From positions 21,777 through 85,776 of the forward strand of contig JAHZIT010000005.1 in NCBI GenBank assembly GCA_022601275.1: a stretch of DNA of 64,000 bases. The letters run 5' to 3'. Below the pieces are notes generated by a model that saw nothing but the letters and a program-made list of their open reading frames with translations, searched no databases and was not told the origin of the DNA. Origin of the DNA: Actinomycetes bacterium (GTDB lineage Bacteria; Actinomycetota; Actinomycetes; Mycobacteriales; Mycobacteriaceae). This document shows positions 35,885-46,041 of the stretch, piece after piece; position 1 is the first letter of the stretch, and every line of letters begins with the position of its first letter. Position numbers and translations under genes: made by a program.

Positions 35885-37369
35885 TCAGCGCTTGGCGCGC
35901 TGACGGATTCGGGTGGTGAGTTCTTTCACGTGATCGAAGATCTCATGGCGCTGGGCCATCTCGGCGCGAATCTTTTTCTCCGCGTACATCACGGTGGTGT
36001 GATCGCGTCCGAACGCCTGGCCGATCTTGGGCAGCGAAAGGTCGGTCAGTTCGCGGCAAAGGTACATCGCGATTTGCCGCGATTGCGCCAGAGCGCGGGT
36101 CTTGCCGGGTCCGCGGAGCTCCTCGACGCTCGTCTCGAAGTATTCCGCGGTGGCTGCCATGATCGACGCAATACTGATCTGCATGGTGGAGGAGTCCGAG
36201 ATCAGATCACGGAGCACGATCTCGGCGAGGGATTTGTCGATAGGGGTCTTGTTCAGCGAGGCAAATGCCGTGACGCGGATGAGGGCGCCCTCCAGCTCGC
36301 GAATGTTGCGTTCGATCCGGCTGGCGATCAGCTCGAGTACGTCGTCGGGTACCTCCAACCGATCCATCCGAGCTTTCTTGCGCAGGATGGCAATTCGGGT
36401 TTCCAGTTCCGGCGGTTGTACGTCGGTGATCAGTCCCCACTCGAACCTGGTTCGCAAGCGGTCCTCGAGAGTAGCCAGTTGCTTGGGTGGACGATCGGAG
36501 GAGATGACGATCTGCTTGTTGGCGTTGTGCAGGGTATTGAAGGTGTGGAAGAACTCCTCCTGGATGCCGTCCTTGCCCTCGATGAACTGAATGTCATCGA
36601 CGAGCAGGACGTCGATGTCTCGATAGGTGCGTTTGAACGAGGCCCGGCGATCGTCGCGGAGCGAGTTGATGAAGTCGTTGGTGAATTCTTCGGTGGAAAC
36701 GTACTTGACCCGCATGCCGGGAAACAGGCGCTGGGCGTAGTTGCCGGCCGCGTGGAGTAGGTGGGTTTTGCCCAGCCCCGATTCTCCCCAGATGAAGAGG
36801 GGGTTGTAGGCGCGGGCAGGAGCTTCGGCTATCGCAAGAGATGCCGCGTGGGCGAAGCGGTTGGAGGAGCCGATCACGAAGGTGTCGAAGGTATAGCGAC
36901 GGTTCAAGTTGATCGAGTTGTCGTCGTCTGCGGAAGACCCGTTGGACCGGCGGTTGAAGTAGGTGGGCCAGCTCTCTTCGGCGCTGGCCAGGGCCGCCGC
37001 GTCTTCGTCCTCCTCGTCGCTGTCGGGGGAGGGGGCGGGCTCACGAAACTCTTGATGTTCGGTGTCGGGGCTGATCGGGGTTTCGTCCTCTGGATCTGCG
37101 ATGCGGACCCCCAGCTCAACACGCTGGCCGAGTTGCTTGCTCAACGCGGCGATAATCGGTTCGCGCAGGTGGCGTTCGATCTCGTTCTGGACGAACGGGG
37201 TAGGTACCGACAGCAGAGCGAAACCCTCGGTGATGACCAGGGGACGCACCAGTTTGAGCCAGGCCCGTTGCTGGGGAGTCAACGACGAGGCCTCGCCAGA
37301 ATCGCCGTTGAGTTCGGTGACGACACGGTTCCATATGGCGACGAACGGGGGATCGGGGTTAGCTGTCAA
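35885..37369 (-). CDS. dnaA: Chromosomal replication initiator DnaA (probable TTG start)
   Basis: [50 protein letters not shown]; domain [17 protein letters not shown]; start chosen at ttgacagctaaccccgat. Confidence 0.98.
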   Translation of the reverse strand: MTANPDPPFVAIWNRVVTELNGDSGEASSLTPQQRAWLKLVRPLVITEGFALLSVPTPFVQNEIERHLREPIIAALSKQLGQRVELGVRIADPEDETPISPDTEHQEFREPAPSPDSDEEDEDAAALASAEESWPTYFNRRSNGSSADDDNSINLNRRYTFDTFVIGSSNRFAHAASLAIAEAPARAYNPLFIWGESGLGKTHLLHAAGNYAQRLFPGMRVKYVSTEEFTNDFINSLRDDRRASFKRTYRDIDVLLVDDIQFIEGKDGIQEEFFHTFNTLHNANKQIVISSDRPPKQLATLEDRLRTRFEWGLITDVQPPELETRIAILRKKARMDRLEVPDDVLELIASRIERNIRELEGALIRVTAFASLNKTPIDKSLAEIVLRDLISDSSTMQISIASIMAATAEYFETSVEELRGPGKTRALAQSRQIAMYLCRELTDLSLPKIGQAFGRDHTTVMYAEKKIRAEMAQRHEIFDHVKELTTRIRQRAKR

Positions 37370-37423
37370 TGAGACGCACCCCCTAGCGGCCGGCCCAGAG
37401 ACGGCCAAAGTACCGGGAACGAT

Positions 37424-37456
37424 CTGTCCACAAAGTTATCCACAGGTTGTGGAGAA
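37424..37456. promoter_or_regulatory. DnaA-box cluster upstream of dnaA
   Basis: CTGTCCACA (37424-37432), TTATCCACA (37436-37444), reverse TTCTCCACA (37448-37456). Confidence 0.85.
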
Positions 37457-37603
37457 GGGTCGGTCGTCACCTGGTTGTTTACGGACGGGGATGCCGCTGG
37501 CCGGAGCGCGTCACGGTTTGGGTTCATTCCGTGGGCTCGCGACGGAATGGGAATCCTCGCTCTGTTGTCTCGTGCCGTCCCGACGTGGAATTGGCACTGC
37601 CAG

Positions 37604-37632
37604 AAGCTAACAGGTTTCTTTCCCGGTGCCAA
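37604..37632 (-). promoter_or_regulatory. Candidate dnaA promoter TTGGCA-17-TAGCTT
   Basis: Sigma-A-like -35/-10 with 17-bp spacing on the - strand upstream of dnaA. Confidence 0.6.
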
Positions 37633-37759
37633 CAGTTCGGCAACATTGGTCAGTACTGAATTGCGGAGCGCTCAATAGTCCCAGGTGGACGTTACGGGCG
37701 GGGTCGATGAGACGTCGCCACGGTGCTCTGCATGCGTGCGCGTGGGTACGGAGACAGGT

Positions 37760-37788
37760 TTGACCTAGGTAATTCCCGTCAGTACCCT
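37760..37788 (+). promoter_or_regulatory. Candidate rpmH promoter TTGACC-17-TACCCT
   Basis: Sigma-A-like -35/-10 with 17-bp spacing upstream of rpmH. Confidence 0.65.
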
Positions 37789-37957
37789 CGAACAGTCGCC
37801 CGCACGTGGCGATACGGCTGCGACCTGGACCCCTGGGTAACGCGCCGGTTAGTAATGCGAGACGGACGACTTACCAACGGCCGACTGCGGCGCGCCCGCC
37901 ATGAGGGTTCATGGCTGCCTGACCGCGGAAAGCTAGACGCAACAAGGAGTGACAGCC

Positions 37958-38101
37958 GTGGCCAAGGGCAAGCGGACGTTTCAGCCCAATAATCGTCGCC
38001 GCGCGAGGGTGCACGGGTTCCGGCTGCGGATGCGTACGCGCGCCGGGCGGGCCATCGTGTCGGATCGGCGCCGCAAGGGCCGTCGTTCACTGACTGCGTG
38101 A
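37958..38101 (+). CDS. rpmH: 50S ribosomal protein L34 (47 aa, not in ORF track)
   Basis: GTG start after aaggag; [47 protein letters not shown]. Confidence 0.99.
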   Translation: MAKGKRTFQPNNRRRARVHGFRLRMRTRAGRAIVSDRRRKGRRSLTA

Positions 38102-38122
38102 TGCGGCGCAAGGTGTGACGAG

Positions 38123-38479
38123 GTGCTTCCGGCGCAGAACCGGATGACGAGCTCCACGGAGTTCGCCGTCACGGTTAGTCAGGGGACGCGGGCCGCGCAA
38201 CCGAACCTCGTTCTGTACACCCGGTCTGACGGGGCCTGCCGATCCGGACCGAGAATAGGTCTGGTCGTGTCAAAAGCGGTCGGTAATGCAGTCCAGCGGC
38301 ACCAGGTGTCCCGGCGGCTGCGGCATGCCGCGCGAACCATGCTCGAGGAGCTCGACCCCGCGGACCGCATGGTGATTCGCGCGTTGCCCAGCAGTCGCCA
38401 CGCGCCGTCGACGCGCCTGGAGCAAGAACTCAGGACGGCGCTGCAGCGCATCGAGTTGCGCTCCGGAGAAGCTAGGTGA
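38123..38479 (+). CDS. rnpA: Ribonuclease P protein component
   Basis: [46 protein letters not shown]. Confidence 0.96.
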   Translation: MLPAQNRMTSSTEFAVTVSQGTRAAQPNLVLYTRSDGACRSGPRIGLVVSKAVGNAVQRHQVSRRLRHAARTMLEELDPADRMVIRALPSSRHAPSTRLEQELRTALQRIELRSGEAR

Positions 38480-38814
38480 CCGCACGGTGGTCCGTGGCGC
38501 GGGCAGCGGTCTTCATGATCCAGCTCTACCGCCACGCGATTTCTCCGTTGCGGCCGCCGACCTGTCGGTTCACCCCGACCTGTAGTCAGTACGCAGTCGA
38601 CGCGCTCACCGAGTTCGGTGCGTTCCGGGGTGGTTGGCTGGCCGCGGTGCGTCTGCTGAAATGCGGACCGTGGCATCACGGAGGATGGGATCCGATACCG
38701 GATCGAGAAACAGCCCGCGGAGAGTACCGAAGCGAAGCCGCCGAATGTGCCTGCGGCATCACCGAAGACGGGATAAGTACGGTGCAGCAAGGGGAGAGTC
38801 AGACGCGTGTTTAA
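38476..38814 (+). CDS. yidD: Membrane protein insertion efficiency factor YidD
   Basis: [61 protein letters not shown]. Confidence 0.97.
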   Translation: MTARWSVARAAVFMIQLYRHAISPLRPPTCRFTPTCSQYAVDALTEFGAFRGGWLAAVRLLKCGPWHHGGWDPIPDRETARGEYRSEAAECACGITEDGISTVQQGESQTRV

Positions 38815-39976
38815 TTGGATGAGCCTCGACGTCATCTACTACCCGGTGTCGGCGATCATGTGGATTTGGTACAAGGCCTTCGCCTTCGTGCTCGGCCCGG
38901 CCAACTTCTTCGCCTGGGCGCTATCTGTGGTGTTCCTGGTCTTCACCCTGCGCGCGATCCTCTACAAGCCGTTCGTTCGGCAGATCCGCACGACCCGCCA
39001 GATGCAGGAACTGCAGCCCCAGATCAAGGCGCTGCAGAAGAAGTACGGCAAGGACCGTCAGCGCATGGCGCTCGAGATGCAGAAGCTGCAGCGCGAACAC
39101 GGCTTCAATCCCGTGCTGGGGTGCCTCCCGATGTTGGCGCAGATTCCGGTGTTCATCGGTTTGTTCCACGTCTTGCGATCCTTCAACCGAACGGGCGGGT
39201 TCGGGATCGGGCACCTCAACTTGTCGGTCGAAGAAAACCGACGGCTCGGCAACTACGTGTTCAGTGCCACCGACGTAGGAAACTTCCTCGACGCGAACTT
39301 CTTCGGCGCGCCGCTCGGTGCGTTCATGACACAAAAAAGCGGACTGGAGGCGTTCACCCAGTTCGGCGAGTTCAGTAGGCCGGCGCTGATCGCGGTAACG
39401 GTGCCGATCATGATCGCCGCGGGTATCGCAACGTACTTCAACAGCCGGGCGTCGGTGGCAAGGCAAAGCCCCGAGGCGGCGGCCAGCCCGCAGACCGCGA
39501 TGATGAACAAGCTTGCGCTCTATGTGTTTCCGCTCGGCGTCGTGGTGGGTGGGCCGTTCCTGCCGCTGGCGATCATCATGTATTGGCTGGCCAACAACAT
39601 CTGGACCTTCGGCCAGCAGCACTACGTGTTCGGCAAGATCGAACACGAAGAAGAGCAGAAGAAGCTCGAAGCCCTGGAGCGCCGCGCCGCCAATGCGCCG
39701 GCCCCCGGCGCCAAGCCGAAACGGAAGAAGAAGGCGGGTGCCGGCGCGGCGGGAACCGCGCAAGAAGTGATCTCGGCACCGGATGGTGCGGAGACGGCAG
39801 AGCCCAAGGACGAGACGGCCCGGGGGTCGGGGTCGGCCAAGGGTGGCCAGGGCGGAACGGCGCGTGGGTCGGGGTCGGCCAAGGGTGGCCAGGGCGGCAC
39901 CAAACCGGCGGCCCGCAACGGCGCGGCGAACCGCACGCCCAAACCCGGCGCTCGGCCGAAGAAGCGGAAACGTTGA
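38807..39976 (+). CDS. yidC: Membrane protein insertase YidC
   Basis: [68 protein letters not shown]. Confidence 0.98.
   Translation: MFNWMSLDVIYYPVSAIMWIWYKAFAFVLGPANFFAWALSVVFLVFTLRAILYKPFVRQIRTTRQMQELQPQIKALQKKYGKDRQRMALEMQKLQREHGFNPVLGCLPMLAQIPVFIGLFHVLRSFNRTGGFGIGHLNLSVEENRRLGNYVFSATDVGNFLDANFFGAPLGAFMTQKSGLEAFTQFGEFSRPALIAVTVPIMIAAGIATYFNSRASVARQSPEAAASPQTAMMNKLALYVFPLGVVVGGPFLPLAIIMYWLANNIWTFGQQHYVFGKIEHEEEQKKLEALERRAANAPAPGAKPKRKKKAGAGAAGTAQEVISAPDGAETAEPKDETARGSGSAKGGQGGTARGSGSAKGGQGGTKPAARNGAANRTPKPGARPKKRKR
39818..39902 (+). repeat. Two-copy 42-bp in-frame duplication ([14 protein letters not shown]) in the YidC C-terminal tail
   Basis: gggtcggggtcggccaagggtggccagggcgg repeated at a 42-bp offset. 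Confidence 0.9.
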
Positions 39977-40012
39977 CGAGCGGGTGACCGCGAACGAGGG
40001 AGAGGGGTCGAT

Positions 40013-40639
40013 ATGACCAACGCAGAAACTGCCACCGCGGACACCGGGGAGCGCAGCGAGGACGTGAACGGGACGGGGAACGCTGACCCGGATGCCGCCA
40101 AGGACACCCCGGAGACCCGGGATGTCGCCGATGCTCCCGCCGGGGACCCGGAGGCTGCCGCGGACGGTCCGGACGGCGAGGACAGGTTGGTCGCCGAAGG
40201 GGAGATCGCCGGTGACTATCTTGAAGAACTGTTGGACCTTTTGGACTTCGACGGCGACATCGATCTCGACGTCGAGGGCGACCGCGCCATCGTGAGCATC
40301 GATGGCGGCGGAGATCTCACCAAGTTGGTCGGCCGCAAGGGAGAAGTGCTCGACGCGCTCCAGGAATTGACCCGGCTGGCGGTTCACCAGAAGACGGGCG
40401 AGCGAAGCCGCCTCATGCTCGATATCGCCCAGTGGCGCAGACGTCGTCGTGACGAGCTGTCGGCACTGGGGGATGAAGTCGCTCAGCGGGTCCTCGAGAC
40501 CGGTGTGCGCGAGGAGCTGTCGCCGATGACGCCTTTCGAGCGGAAGATCGTCCATGACGCGGTGGCCGGCGTGCAGGGCGTGCACAGCGAGAGCGAGGGC
40601 GTGGAGCCGTCGCGCCGGGTCGTCGTTCTCGTCGACTGA
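40013..40639 (+). CDS. khpB: Jag/KhpB-type KH-R3H RNA-binding protein
   Basis: DYLEELLDLLDFDGDIDLDVEGDRAIVSIDGGGDLTKLVGRKGEVLDALQELTRLAVHQKTGERSRLMLDIAQWRRRRRDEL. Confidence 0.96.
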   Translation: MTNAETATADTGERSEDVNGTGNADPDAAKDTPETRDVADAPAGDPEAAADGPDGEDRLVAEGEIAGDYLEELLDLLDFDGDIDLDVEGDRAIVSIDGGGDLTKLVGRKGEVLDALQELTRLAVHQKTGERSRLMLDIAQWRRRRRDELSALGDEVAQRVLETGVREELSPMTPFERKIVHDAVAGVQGVHSESEGVEPSRRVVVLVD

Positions 40640-40701
40640 GCCAGAGTTACAACGATGTAGTTCGGGGACAGCCGCGGGCTTCGGTTGCGGACGTTCGGAG
40701 G

Positions 40702-41400
40702 ATGTTTCACGTGAAACACACGGAGGTGTCGCCGCCGCCGGTCGCCGCCGCTGCGGTGTTTGGCGGCGAAGTCGAGCGCGCGCACCGGTATGCACGAATC
40801 CTGGCGGGAGCCGGCGTCGAGCGCGGGCTGCTCGGCCCTCGCGAAGTCGAGCGGGTATGGGACCGGCACGTGCTGAATAGCGCGGCCGTGTCGGAACTGC
40901 TCGAACCCGAGGAACGTGTCGCCGACATCGGCAGCGGAGCCGGGTTGCCGGGGATACCGTTGGCGTTGGCTCGACCGGACGTTCGCGTGACGCTCATCGA
41001 ACCGCTGCTTCGCCGCAGCGACTTCCTCCGCGAAGTGATCGACGAACTGGGTATCGACTGCAGGGTTGTCCGGGGCCGTGCCGAGGATCGAGCGGTACGC
41101 GATGAGGTGGGGGAGGCGGACGCGGTGGTGTCTCGGGCGGTGGCCTCGTTGGACAAATTGGCGAAGTGGAGCGCCCCGCTGCTGGGGCCGGAAGGTCGGA
41201 TGCTGGCCATCAAAGGAGAGCGAGCCGAGGACGAGATCCGCGAGCATCGCCGTGCGATGGCAAGACTGGGCCTGACCGATGTGAAGGTGATGAAATGCGG
41301 CGCTCGTTTTGTGGATCCTCCGGTGACGGTGGTCGTAGGGTGTCAGGGGTCCCAGCAGCTTCGGCTGGGGAAGCGATCCCCGGGAGGGAAGCGCAGATGA
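40702..41400 (+). CDS. rsmG: 16S rRNA (guanine-N7) methyltransferase RsmG (GidB)
   Basis: ERVWDRHVLNSAAVSELL; VADIGSGAGLPGIPLALARPDVRVTLIEPLLRR. Confidence 0.96.
   Translation: MFHVKHTEVSPPPVAAAAVFGGEVERAHRYARILAGAGVERGLLGPREVERVWDRHVLNSAAVSELLEPEERVADIGSGAGLPGIPLALARPDVRVTLIEPLLRRSDFLREVIDELGIDCRVVRGRAEDRAVRDEVGEADAVVSRAVASLDKLAKWSAPLLGPEGRMLAIKGERAEDEIREHRRAMARLGLTDVKVMKCGARFVDPPVTVVVGCQGSQQLRLGKRSPGGKRR
40703..40718. promoter_or_regulatory. parS: parS centromere site TGTTTCACGTGAAACA
   Basis: Exact canonical 16-bp palindrome overlapping the rsmG start. Confidence 0.95.
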
Positions 41401-42335
41401 TGTCCGTTCCCGAGGGCCGGGAACCCCAGGCGGTTGCCTCCGATGTTTCACGTGAAACGTGGGAGGCCGATACGCCGATCGGGGCCGAGGCCGAGCGCGC
41501 GGCGCGGATGATGCAGGCGGCGACACAACGACAGCTCCCCAGGCCGGCGCAGCAACGGGTCTTCACCATCGCCAATCAGAAAGGCGGCGTCGGGAAAACC
41601 ACGACCGCGGTCAACATCGCGGCGGCCCTGGCGCTACAAGGTTCACCCACGCTCGTGATCGATCTTGACCCGCAGGGCAATGCCAGCACTGCTCTGGGAA
41701 TTGAGCATCGGCCCGGCACGCCCTCTTCTTACGAGGTGCTGATCGGAGAGATGTCCGTTGAGAGCGCGCTGCAGCGGAGCCCGCACAGCGACCGCCTCTT
41801 CTGCATCCCGGCAACCATCGACCTCGCCGGAGCCGAGATCGAATTGGTCAGCATGGTAGCTCGCGAGGGCAGGTTGCGGGCTGCGCTCGCCGAGCTCAAA
41901 CACCACGACTTCGACTATGTTTTCATCGACTGCCCGCCGTCTCTGGGACTGCTGACGATCAACGCGTTGGTCGCTGCGCCGGAGGTCCTCATCCCGATCC
42001 AATGCGAGTACTACGCCCTCGAGGGGGTAGGTCAGCTGTTGCGCAACATCGAAATGGTCAAGGCCCACCTCAATCCCAAACTCGATGTGACGACCGTGGT
42101 TCTGACGATGTACGACGGGAGGACGAAGCTGGCTGATCAAGTGGCGACGGACGTGCGTGCGCATTTCGGCGACAAAGTGTTGCGGACCGTCATACCGCGC
42201 AGCGTCAAAGTCTCCGAGGCCCCGGGCTACGGGATGACGATTATCGACTATGACCCCGGCTCGCGCGGCGCGATGAGCTATCTGGATGCGAGCCGGGAGT
42301 TGGCGCAGCGAGGCGTGCCGGGACAATCGCGATGA
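41397..42335 (+). CDS. parA: Chromosome partitioning ATPase ParA
   Basis: [29 protein letters not shown] (deviant Walker A); [13 protein letters not shown]. Confidence 0.97.
   Translation: MMSVPEGREPQAVASDVSRETWEADTPIGAEAERAARMMQAATQRQLPRPAQQRVFTIANQKGGVGKTTTAVNIAAALALQGSPTLVIDLDPQGNASTALGIEHRPGTPSSYEVLIGEMSVESALQRSPHSDRLFCIPATIDLAGAEIELVSMVAREGRLRAALAELKHHDFDYVFIDCPPSLGLLTINALVAAPEVLIPIQCEYYALEGVGQLLRNIEMVKAHLNPKLDVTTVVLTMYDGRTKLADQVATDVRAHFGDKVLRTVIPRSVKVSEAPGYGMTIIDYDPGSRGAMSYLDASRELAQRGVPGQSR
41444..41459. promoter_or_regulatory. parS: parS centromere site TGTTTCACGTGAAACG
   Basis: 15/16 match to canonical parS inside the parA 5' coding region. Confidence 0.92.
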
Positions 42336-42423
42336 GCGCCTACGGGACGAGTGCCTACCGGGTGACTCAGTACAGGACAAGCCCATCCGCGATGCGCATC
42401 TGCGCCAAGAGAAGAGGGAACCG

Positions 42424-43419
42424 ATGAACAACGCGGCACGTAAGCGCAGCGGACTGGGCCGTGGCCTGGCTTCGCTGATTCCGACGGGCCCTGCCGACCC
42501 AGACACGCCGGCCACCCTGGGTCCTCGGATGGGCGCAGCGGCCGCCGATGTGGTCCTGGGGGGTCCGGCGCCGGCGACACCGGAGGCCGGTTCCGTCGGT
42601 GCGGTGTATCAGGAGATCGCACCGTCGAAGATCGATCCGAACCCGCGGCAGCCGCGCCAGGTGTTCGACGAAGAGGCACTTGCCGAACTCGTGCACTCCA
42701 TCCGCGAGTTCGGATTGATGCAGCCGATCGTGGTGCGAGTGGCGCCCGGTGATGAGGGCGCCGAGTCCCCGCGCTACCAACTCGTCATGGGGGAGCGGCG
42801 GCTGCGTGCCGCGCAGCAGGCCGGGGTCGCAACGATCCCCACGATCGTTCGGGAAACCGCCGACGACAGCATGTTGCGCGATGCGCTCCTGGAGAACATC
42901 CACCGCGCGCAACTGAACCCGTTGGAAGAGGCGGCGGCTTATCAGCAGCTGCTCGAGGAGTTCGACGTCACCCACGAGGAACTCGCATCCCGTATCGGCC
43001 GCTCGCGGCCACTGATCACCAACATGATCCGCTTGCTCCGGCTTCCGATCGCCGTGCAGCGTCGGGTCGCTGCCGGAGTGCTGTCGGCGGGTCACGCGCG
43101 GGCGTTGCTGGCGCTCGAGGGCGGCGCCGAAATCCAGGAGGAACTCGCGGCGCGGATAGTCGCCGAGGGCCTGTCGGTGCGCGCCACGGAGGAGGCCGTG
43201 ACTCTGGCCAACCGTGACGGAGGCGCCACACCAACTGCGCCACGCCGCAAGCCGATCCGGATGCCCGGGCTGCAAGATGTTGCCGAACAACTGTCCACGG
43301 CCTTCGATACCCGCGTCACAGTCAGCCTGGGCAAGCGAAAAGGCAAGATCGTTGTGGAGTTCGGCTCGGTGGACGATTTGCAGCGGATTGTGGACCTCAT
43401 GAACACGTCGTCGCCGTGA
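42424..43419 (+). CDS. parB: Chromosome partitioning protein ParB
   Basis: [63 protein letters not shown]. Confidence 0.98.
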   Translation: MNNAARKRSGLGRGLASLIPTGPADPDTPATLGPRMGAAAADVVLGGPAPATPEAGSVGAVYQEIAPSKIDPNPRQPRQVFDEEALAELVHSIREFGLMQPIVVRVAPGDEGAESPRYQLVMGERRLRAAQQAGVATIPTIVRETADDSMLRDALLENIHRAQLNPLEEAAAYQQLLEEFDVTHEELASRIGRSRPLITNMIRLLRLPIAVQRRVAAGVLSAGHARALLALEGGAEIQEELAARIVAEGLSVRATEEAVTLANRDGGATPTAPRRKPIRMPGLQDVAEQLSTAFDTRVTVSLGKRKGKIVVEFGSVDDLQRIVDLMNTSSP

Positions 43420-43637
43420 ACGGTCATACCGACGAATTACGTCACTGTGACACTGGCGGCCCCGAATGCGCTGCCCAGGCGCATCTTTGGGGGAGACCCG
43501 TTGTGGCCCAGTCGAATTCGTCGTCGGACGAAGGTGAGTGGATCTATTGCGAACGGAGCAGCGCCGGTCCGGCCCGCGCCTTCTATTCTGATAGGGCTGC
43601 CGGGCATTCTTGTGCGGCGTAGGAACTTGGGAGTGTA

Positions 43638-44414
43638 GTGGCCACGCGAATCACGCCCCTTCGGCTCGAGGCGTTCGAGCAGCTTCCCAAGCATGCGCGG
43701 CGTTGCGTGTACTGGGAGGTCGATCCGCCGACGGTGGGCAACGACGACCAGCTGTCGGATCCGGAGTTCGAGAAGGAAGCGTGGCTGTCCATGGTCATGC
43801 TCCAGTGGGGGTCGTGCGGACAGATCGCGGTGCAGGAGTGCCGCGATCCGGCCGAGGACAGTGACCCAGGGTTGGAGCTCACCGATGAACCCTGTCTGGG
43901 GTATGCGTTCTACGCGCCCCCCCGGGTGGTGCCCCGGGCCGGACACTTCCCGACCGGGCCGGTCAGTCCCGATGCCGTTCTGCTCACCTCCCTCGGGGTC
44001 GAGCCAGGCCCGGGCAGTGCGGAGCTGCCCGGAATGTTGATCGCCGCGGTTGTCGGCGATCTGGTCCGCCGTGGTGTTCGCGCGCTGGAAGCCTTCGGCC
44101 GATCACCTCAGGTGGCTGAACTCTCCGATCCGGCCCGGGTGCCCGCCGACGCGGCGCCGGTGATGGCGGCACTCGGTGACTGCTCCGTCGGGCGCTGCGT
44201 GCTCGCCACCGACCTGCTACTGGATGTCGGGTTCGTTGTGGTGTCCCAGCACACCTATTTTCCGCGGCTGCGGCTGGAGCTCGAGCAGGGACTTGGATGG
44301 AAGGCCGACGTCGAGGCCGCGCTGGAGCGATTGCTCCAAAGTGCGCAACTACAACAACCAGTCGGCGCGGGGGCGAACCCAGTCGGCGCAGCGGCGCACC
44401 GTTCCCAGGGCTAA
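43638..44414 (+). CDS. Conserved GNAT-like hypothetical protein (Rv3916c-like)
   Basis: MATRITPLRLEAFEQLPKHARRCVYWEVDPP...; position between parB and cwlM. Confidence 0.8.
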   Translation: MATRITPLRLEAFEQLPKHARRCVYWEVDPPTVGNDDQLSDPEFEKEAWLSMVMLQWGSCGQIAVQECRDPAEDSDPGLELTDEPCLGYAFYAPPRVVPRAGHFPTGPVSPDAVLLTSLGVEPGPGSAELPGMLIAAVVGDLVRRGVRALEAFGRSPQVAELSDPARVPADAAPVMAALGDCSVGRCVLATDLLLDVGFVVVSQHTYFPRLRLELEQGLGWKADVEAALERLLQSAQLQQPVGAGANPVGAAAHRSQG

Positions 44415-45598
44415 GCCCGGCGGGCCTGTTCGACGGAGTGCTCGTGGGCGAGCAGCTCAGCGAAGGTGAACGTACCGGTGGGGCGGTCGTTCTTGCCCAG
44501 GAGATACAGCCGCTTGATGGCGGCGAGCATGCCCTCGGCGATGGAATCGCGAGATTCCGGCGAGACCAGCATTGCCTGGTCTCCGGCGTTGGTGACGTAG
44601 CCGATATCGACCTGAACGGTGGGCATCCGGGTGAGTCGAAGCAGGTCCCAGGTGCGGCCGTGCACGCGGCTGTCCTGCAATCCTGTGCGCGCCACCACTT
44701 CTCGTTGAATGAAGTCGGCCAGGTTGCGTCCGATGGTGGATACCGAACCATGTGCGTTTCCAAAATGGAACGAGGCGACGCCGTTGGCGGACGGGGTCGC
44801 CTGTGTTGCGCAGCGCAGACTGATCATCAGGTCGGCCCCAACGGAATTGGCGGTGGCGGCGCGTTCGGCATCGGTCGGTGCGCGGTTGGGCGGCCGGGAG
44901 AGGAACGTCTCCATCCCGATCGCGGTCATGCGGGCCTCGAGGCGACGTGCCAAGTCCCACAGGACATCTGCTTCACTGACTGGGCCGACCGGACCGTTCA
45001 TGATCAGGCCGCGGTCGCAGTCGCCGCGGCCCGGATCGATAATGATCCGCTTGCCCGACAGGCGGGGTCCAGAATTGCGGACGAGCTCTTCCTCGTGGAT
45101 GGCGTGCGGAGATCCGCCGGTTACCCGGGAACCAAGAAAATACAAGGAGCGCAACGTATCCGGCCCGCAGATGCCGTCGGGATACAGCCCGTACTCTCGT
45201 TGGTAGGACATCAGCGCATTGTGAGTCAGCAGACCGAAGTATCCGTCGACCAAGTTGGTGTAGAAGCCCAGATCCTGAAGCCGGGCTTGCAGGGTGGCGA
45301 CGTCGTCCCCGTACATCGGCGCCCCGAACTGGTGATTGAGGGTGCGTGCGCCTAGTCGATAAGAGGCTTCCCGAAGGGCGCGGTGGGTCGCTTCGCCGAC
45401 GACACCGTCCACCAGAAGGCCGCGGTGCTGCTGGAACGCCCGGACGGCATGGTCGAGTTCGCCGTCGAACATGTCTGCCGCAATCTGCTTGCCGGTGGTC
45501 AGATCCTCGTCGGGATTGTCGATCAAGCCCAAGGCGGACAGTGCGGCCCGAACCTCGGCGACCGCACCCCCGCGATCACCGCGGCGCAGACTCGACAT
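44411..45598 (-). CDS. cwlM: N-acetylmuramoyl-L-alanine amidase-like CwlM (peptidoglycan-binding repeats + amidase_3)
   Basis: Two PG-binding-type repeats (AFQQHRGLLVDGVVGEATHRAL), IIIDPGRGDCDRG; position next to trxC. Confidence 0.94.
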   Translation of the reverse strand: MSSLRRGDRGGAVAEVRAALSALGLIDNPDEDLTTGKQIAADMFDGELDHAVRAFQQHRGLLVDGVVGEATHRALREASYRLGARTLNHQFGAPMYGDDVATLQARLQDLGFYTNLVDGYFGLLTHNALMSYQREYGLYPDGICGPDTLRSLYFLGSRVTGGSPHAIHEEELVRNSGPRLSGKRIIIDPGRGDCDRGLIMNGPVGPVSEADVLWDLARRLEARMTAIGMETFLSRPPNRAPTDAERAATANSVGADLMISLRCATQATPSANGVASFHFGNAHGSVSTIGRNLADFIQREVVARTGLQDSRVHGRTWDLLRLTRMPTVQVDIGYVTNAGDQAMLVSPESRDSIAEGMLAAIKRLYLLGKNDRPTGTFTFAELLAHEHSVEQARRA

Positions 45599-45702
45599 AG
45601 CCAGCATTGTCTCAGACGAACTGGCGATTCGGGAAAACTCCAGCCAGTCGTTAAGGCGTTGAAATGCGTCGCTGGGCCGCGAAATGCTGTCTCAGCGCAG
45701 CT

Positions 45703-46041
45703 TTAGACCAGGTCGCTGAGTTCCCGCAACAGCGCAGCCTTGCCCTTGGCGCCCACGATTCGCTTGACCGGCGCACCATCTTTGAACAGGATCATCGTCG
45801 GTATCGACACCACCTGAAAGTCGCGGGCGGTCGCCGGATTCGCATCGACGTCGATCTTGGCGACGGTCAATGTGCCGGCCTTCTCGGCAGCGATTTCTTC
45901 AAGCACCGGGGCGACCATTTTGCATGGGCCGCACCACGTTGCCCAGAAGTCCACCAACACCGGCGTGCTGCTCGCCAGCACATCCCCGGCGAACGAATCA
46001 TCGGTGACCGCTACCGTCGACCCCGCATCCGGTTTGCTCAT
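45703..46041 (-). CDS. trxC: Thioredoxin
   Basis: [23 protein letters not shown]. Confidence 0.97.
   Translation of the reverse strand: MSKPDAGSTVAVTDDSFAGDVLASSTPVLVDFWATWCGPCKMVAPVLEEIAAEKAGTLTVAKIDVDANPATARDFQVVSIPTMILFKDGAPVKRIVGAKGKAALLRELSDLV

Noticed and set aside
35925-35940. tctttcacgtgatcga, partial parS match in the dnaA 3' end
   Set aside because: Only 12/16 matches, non-palindromic flank, and explained by the conserved DnaA C-terminal HVKELT codons.
38921-40795. 624-aa - strand ORF antisense to yidC/khpB
   Set aside because: Spans two clear + strand genes and their spacer; Arg/Pro/His-rich artefact.
43437-43946. 169-aa - strand ORF between parB and the GNAT-like gene
   Set aside because: Overlaps the better-supported + strand gene and lacks recognisable domains; may hide promoter sequence only.
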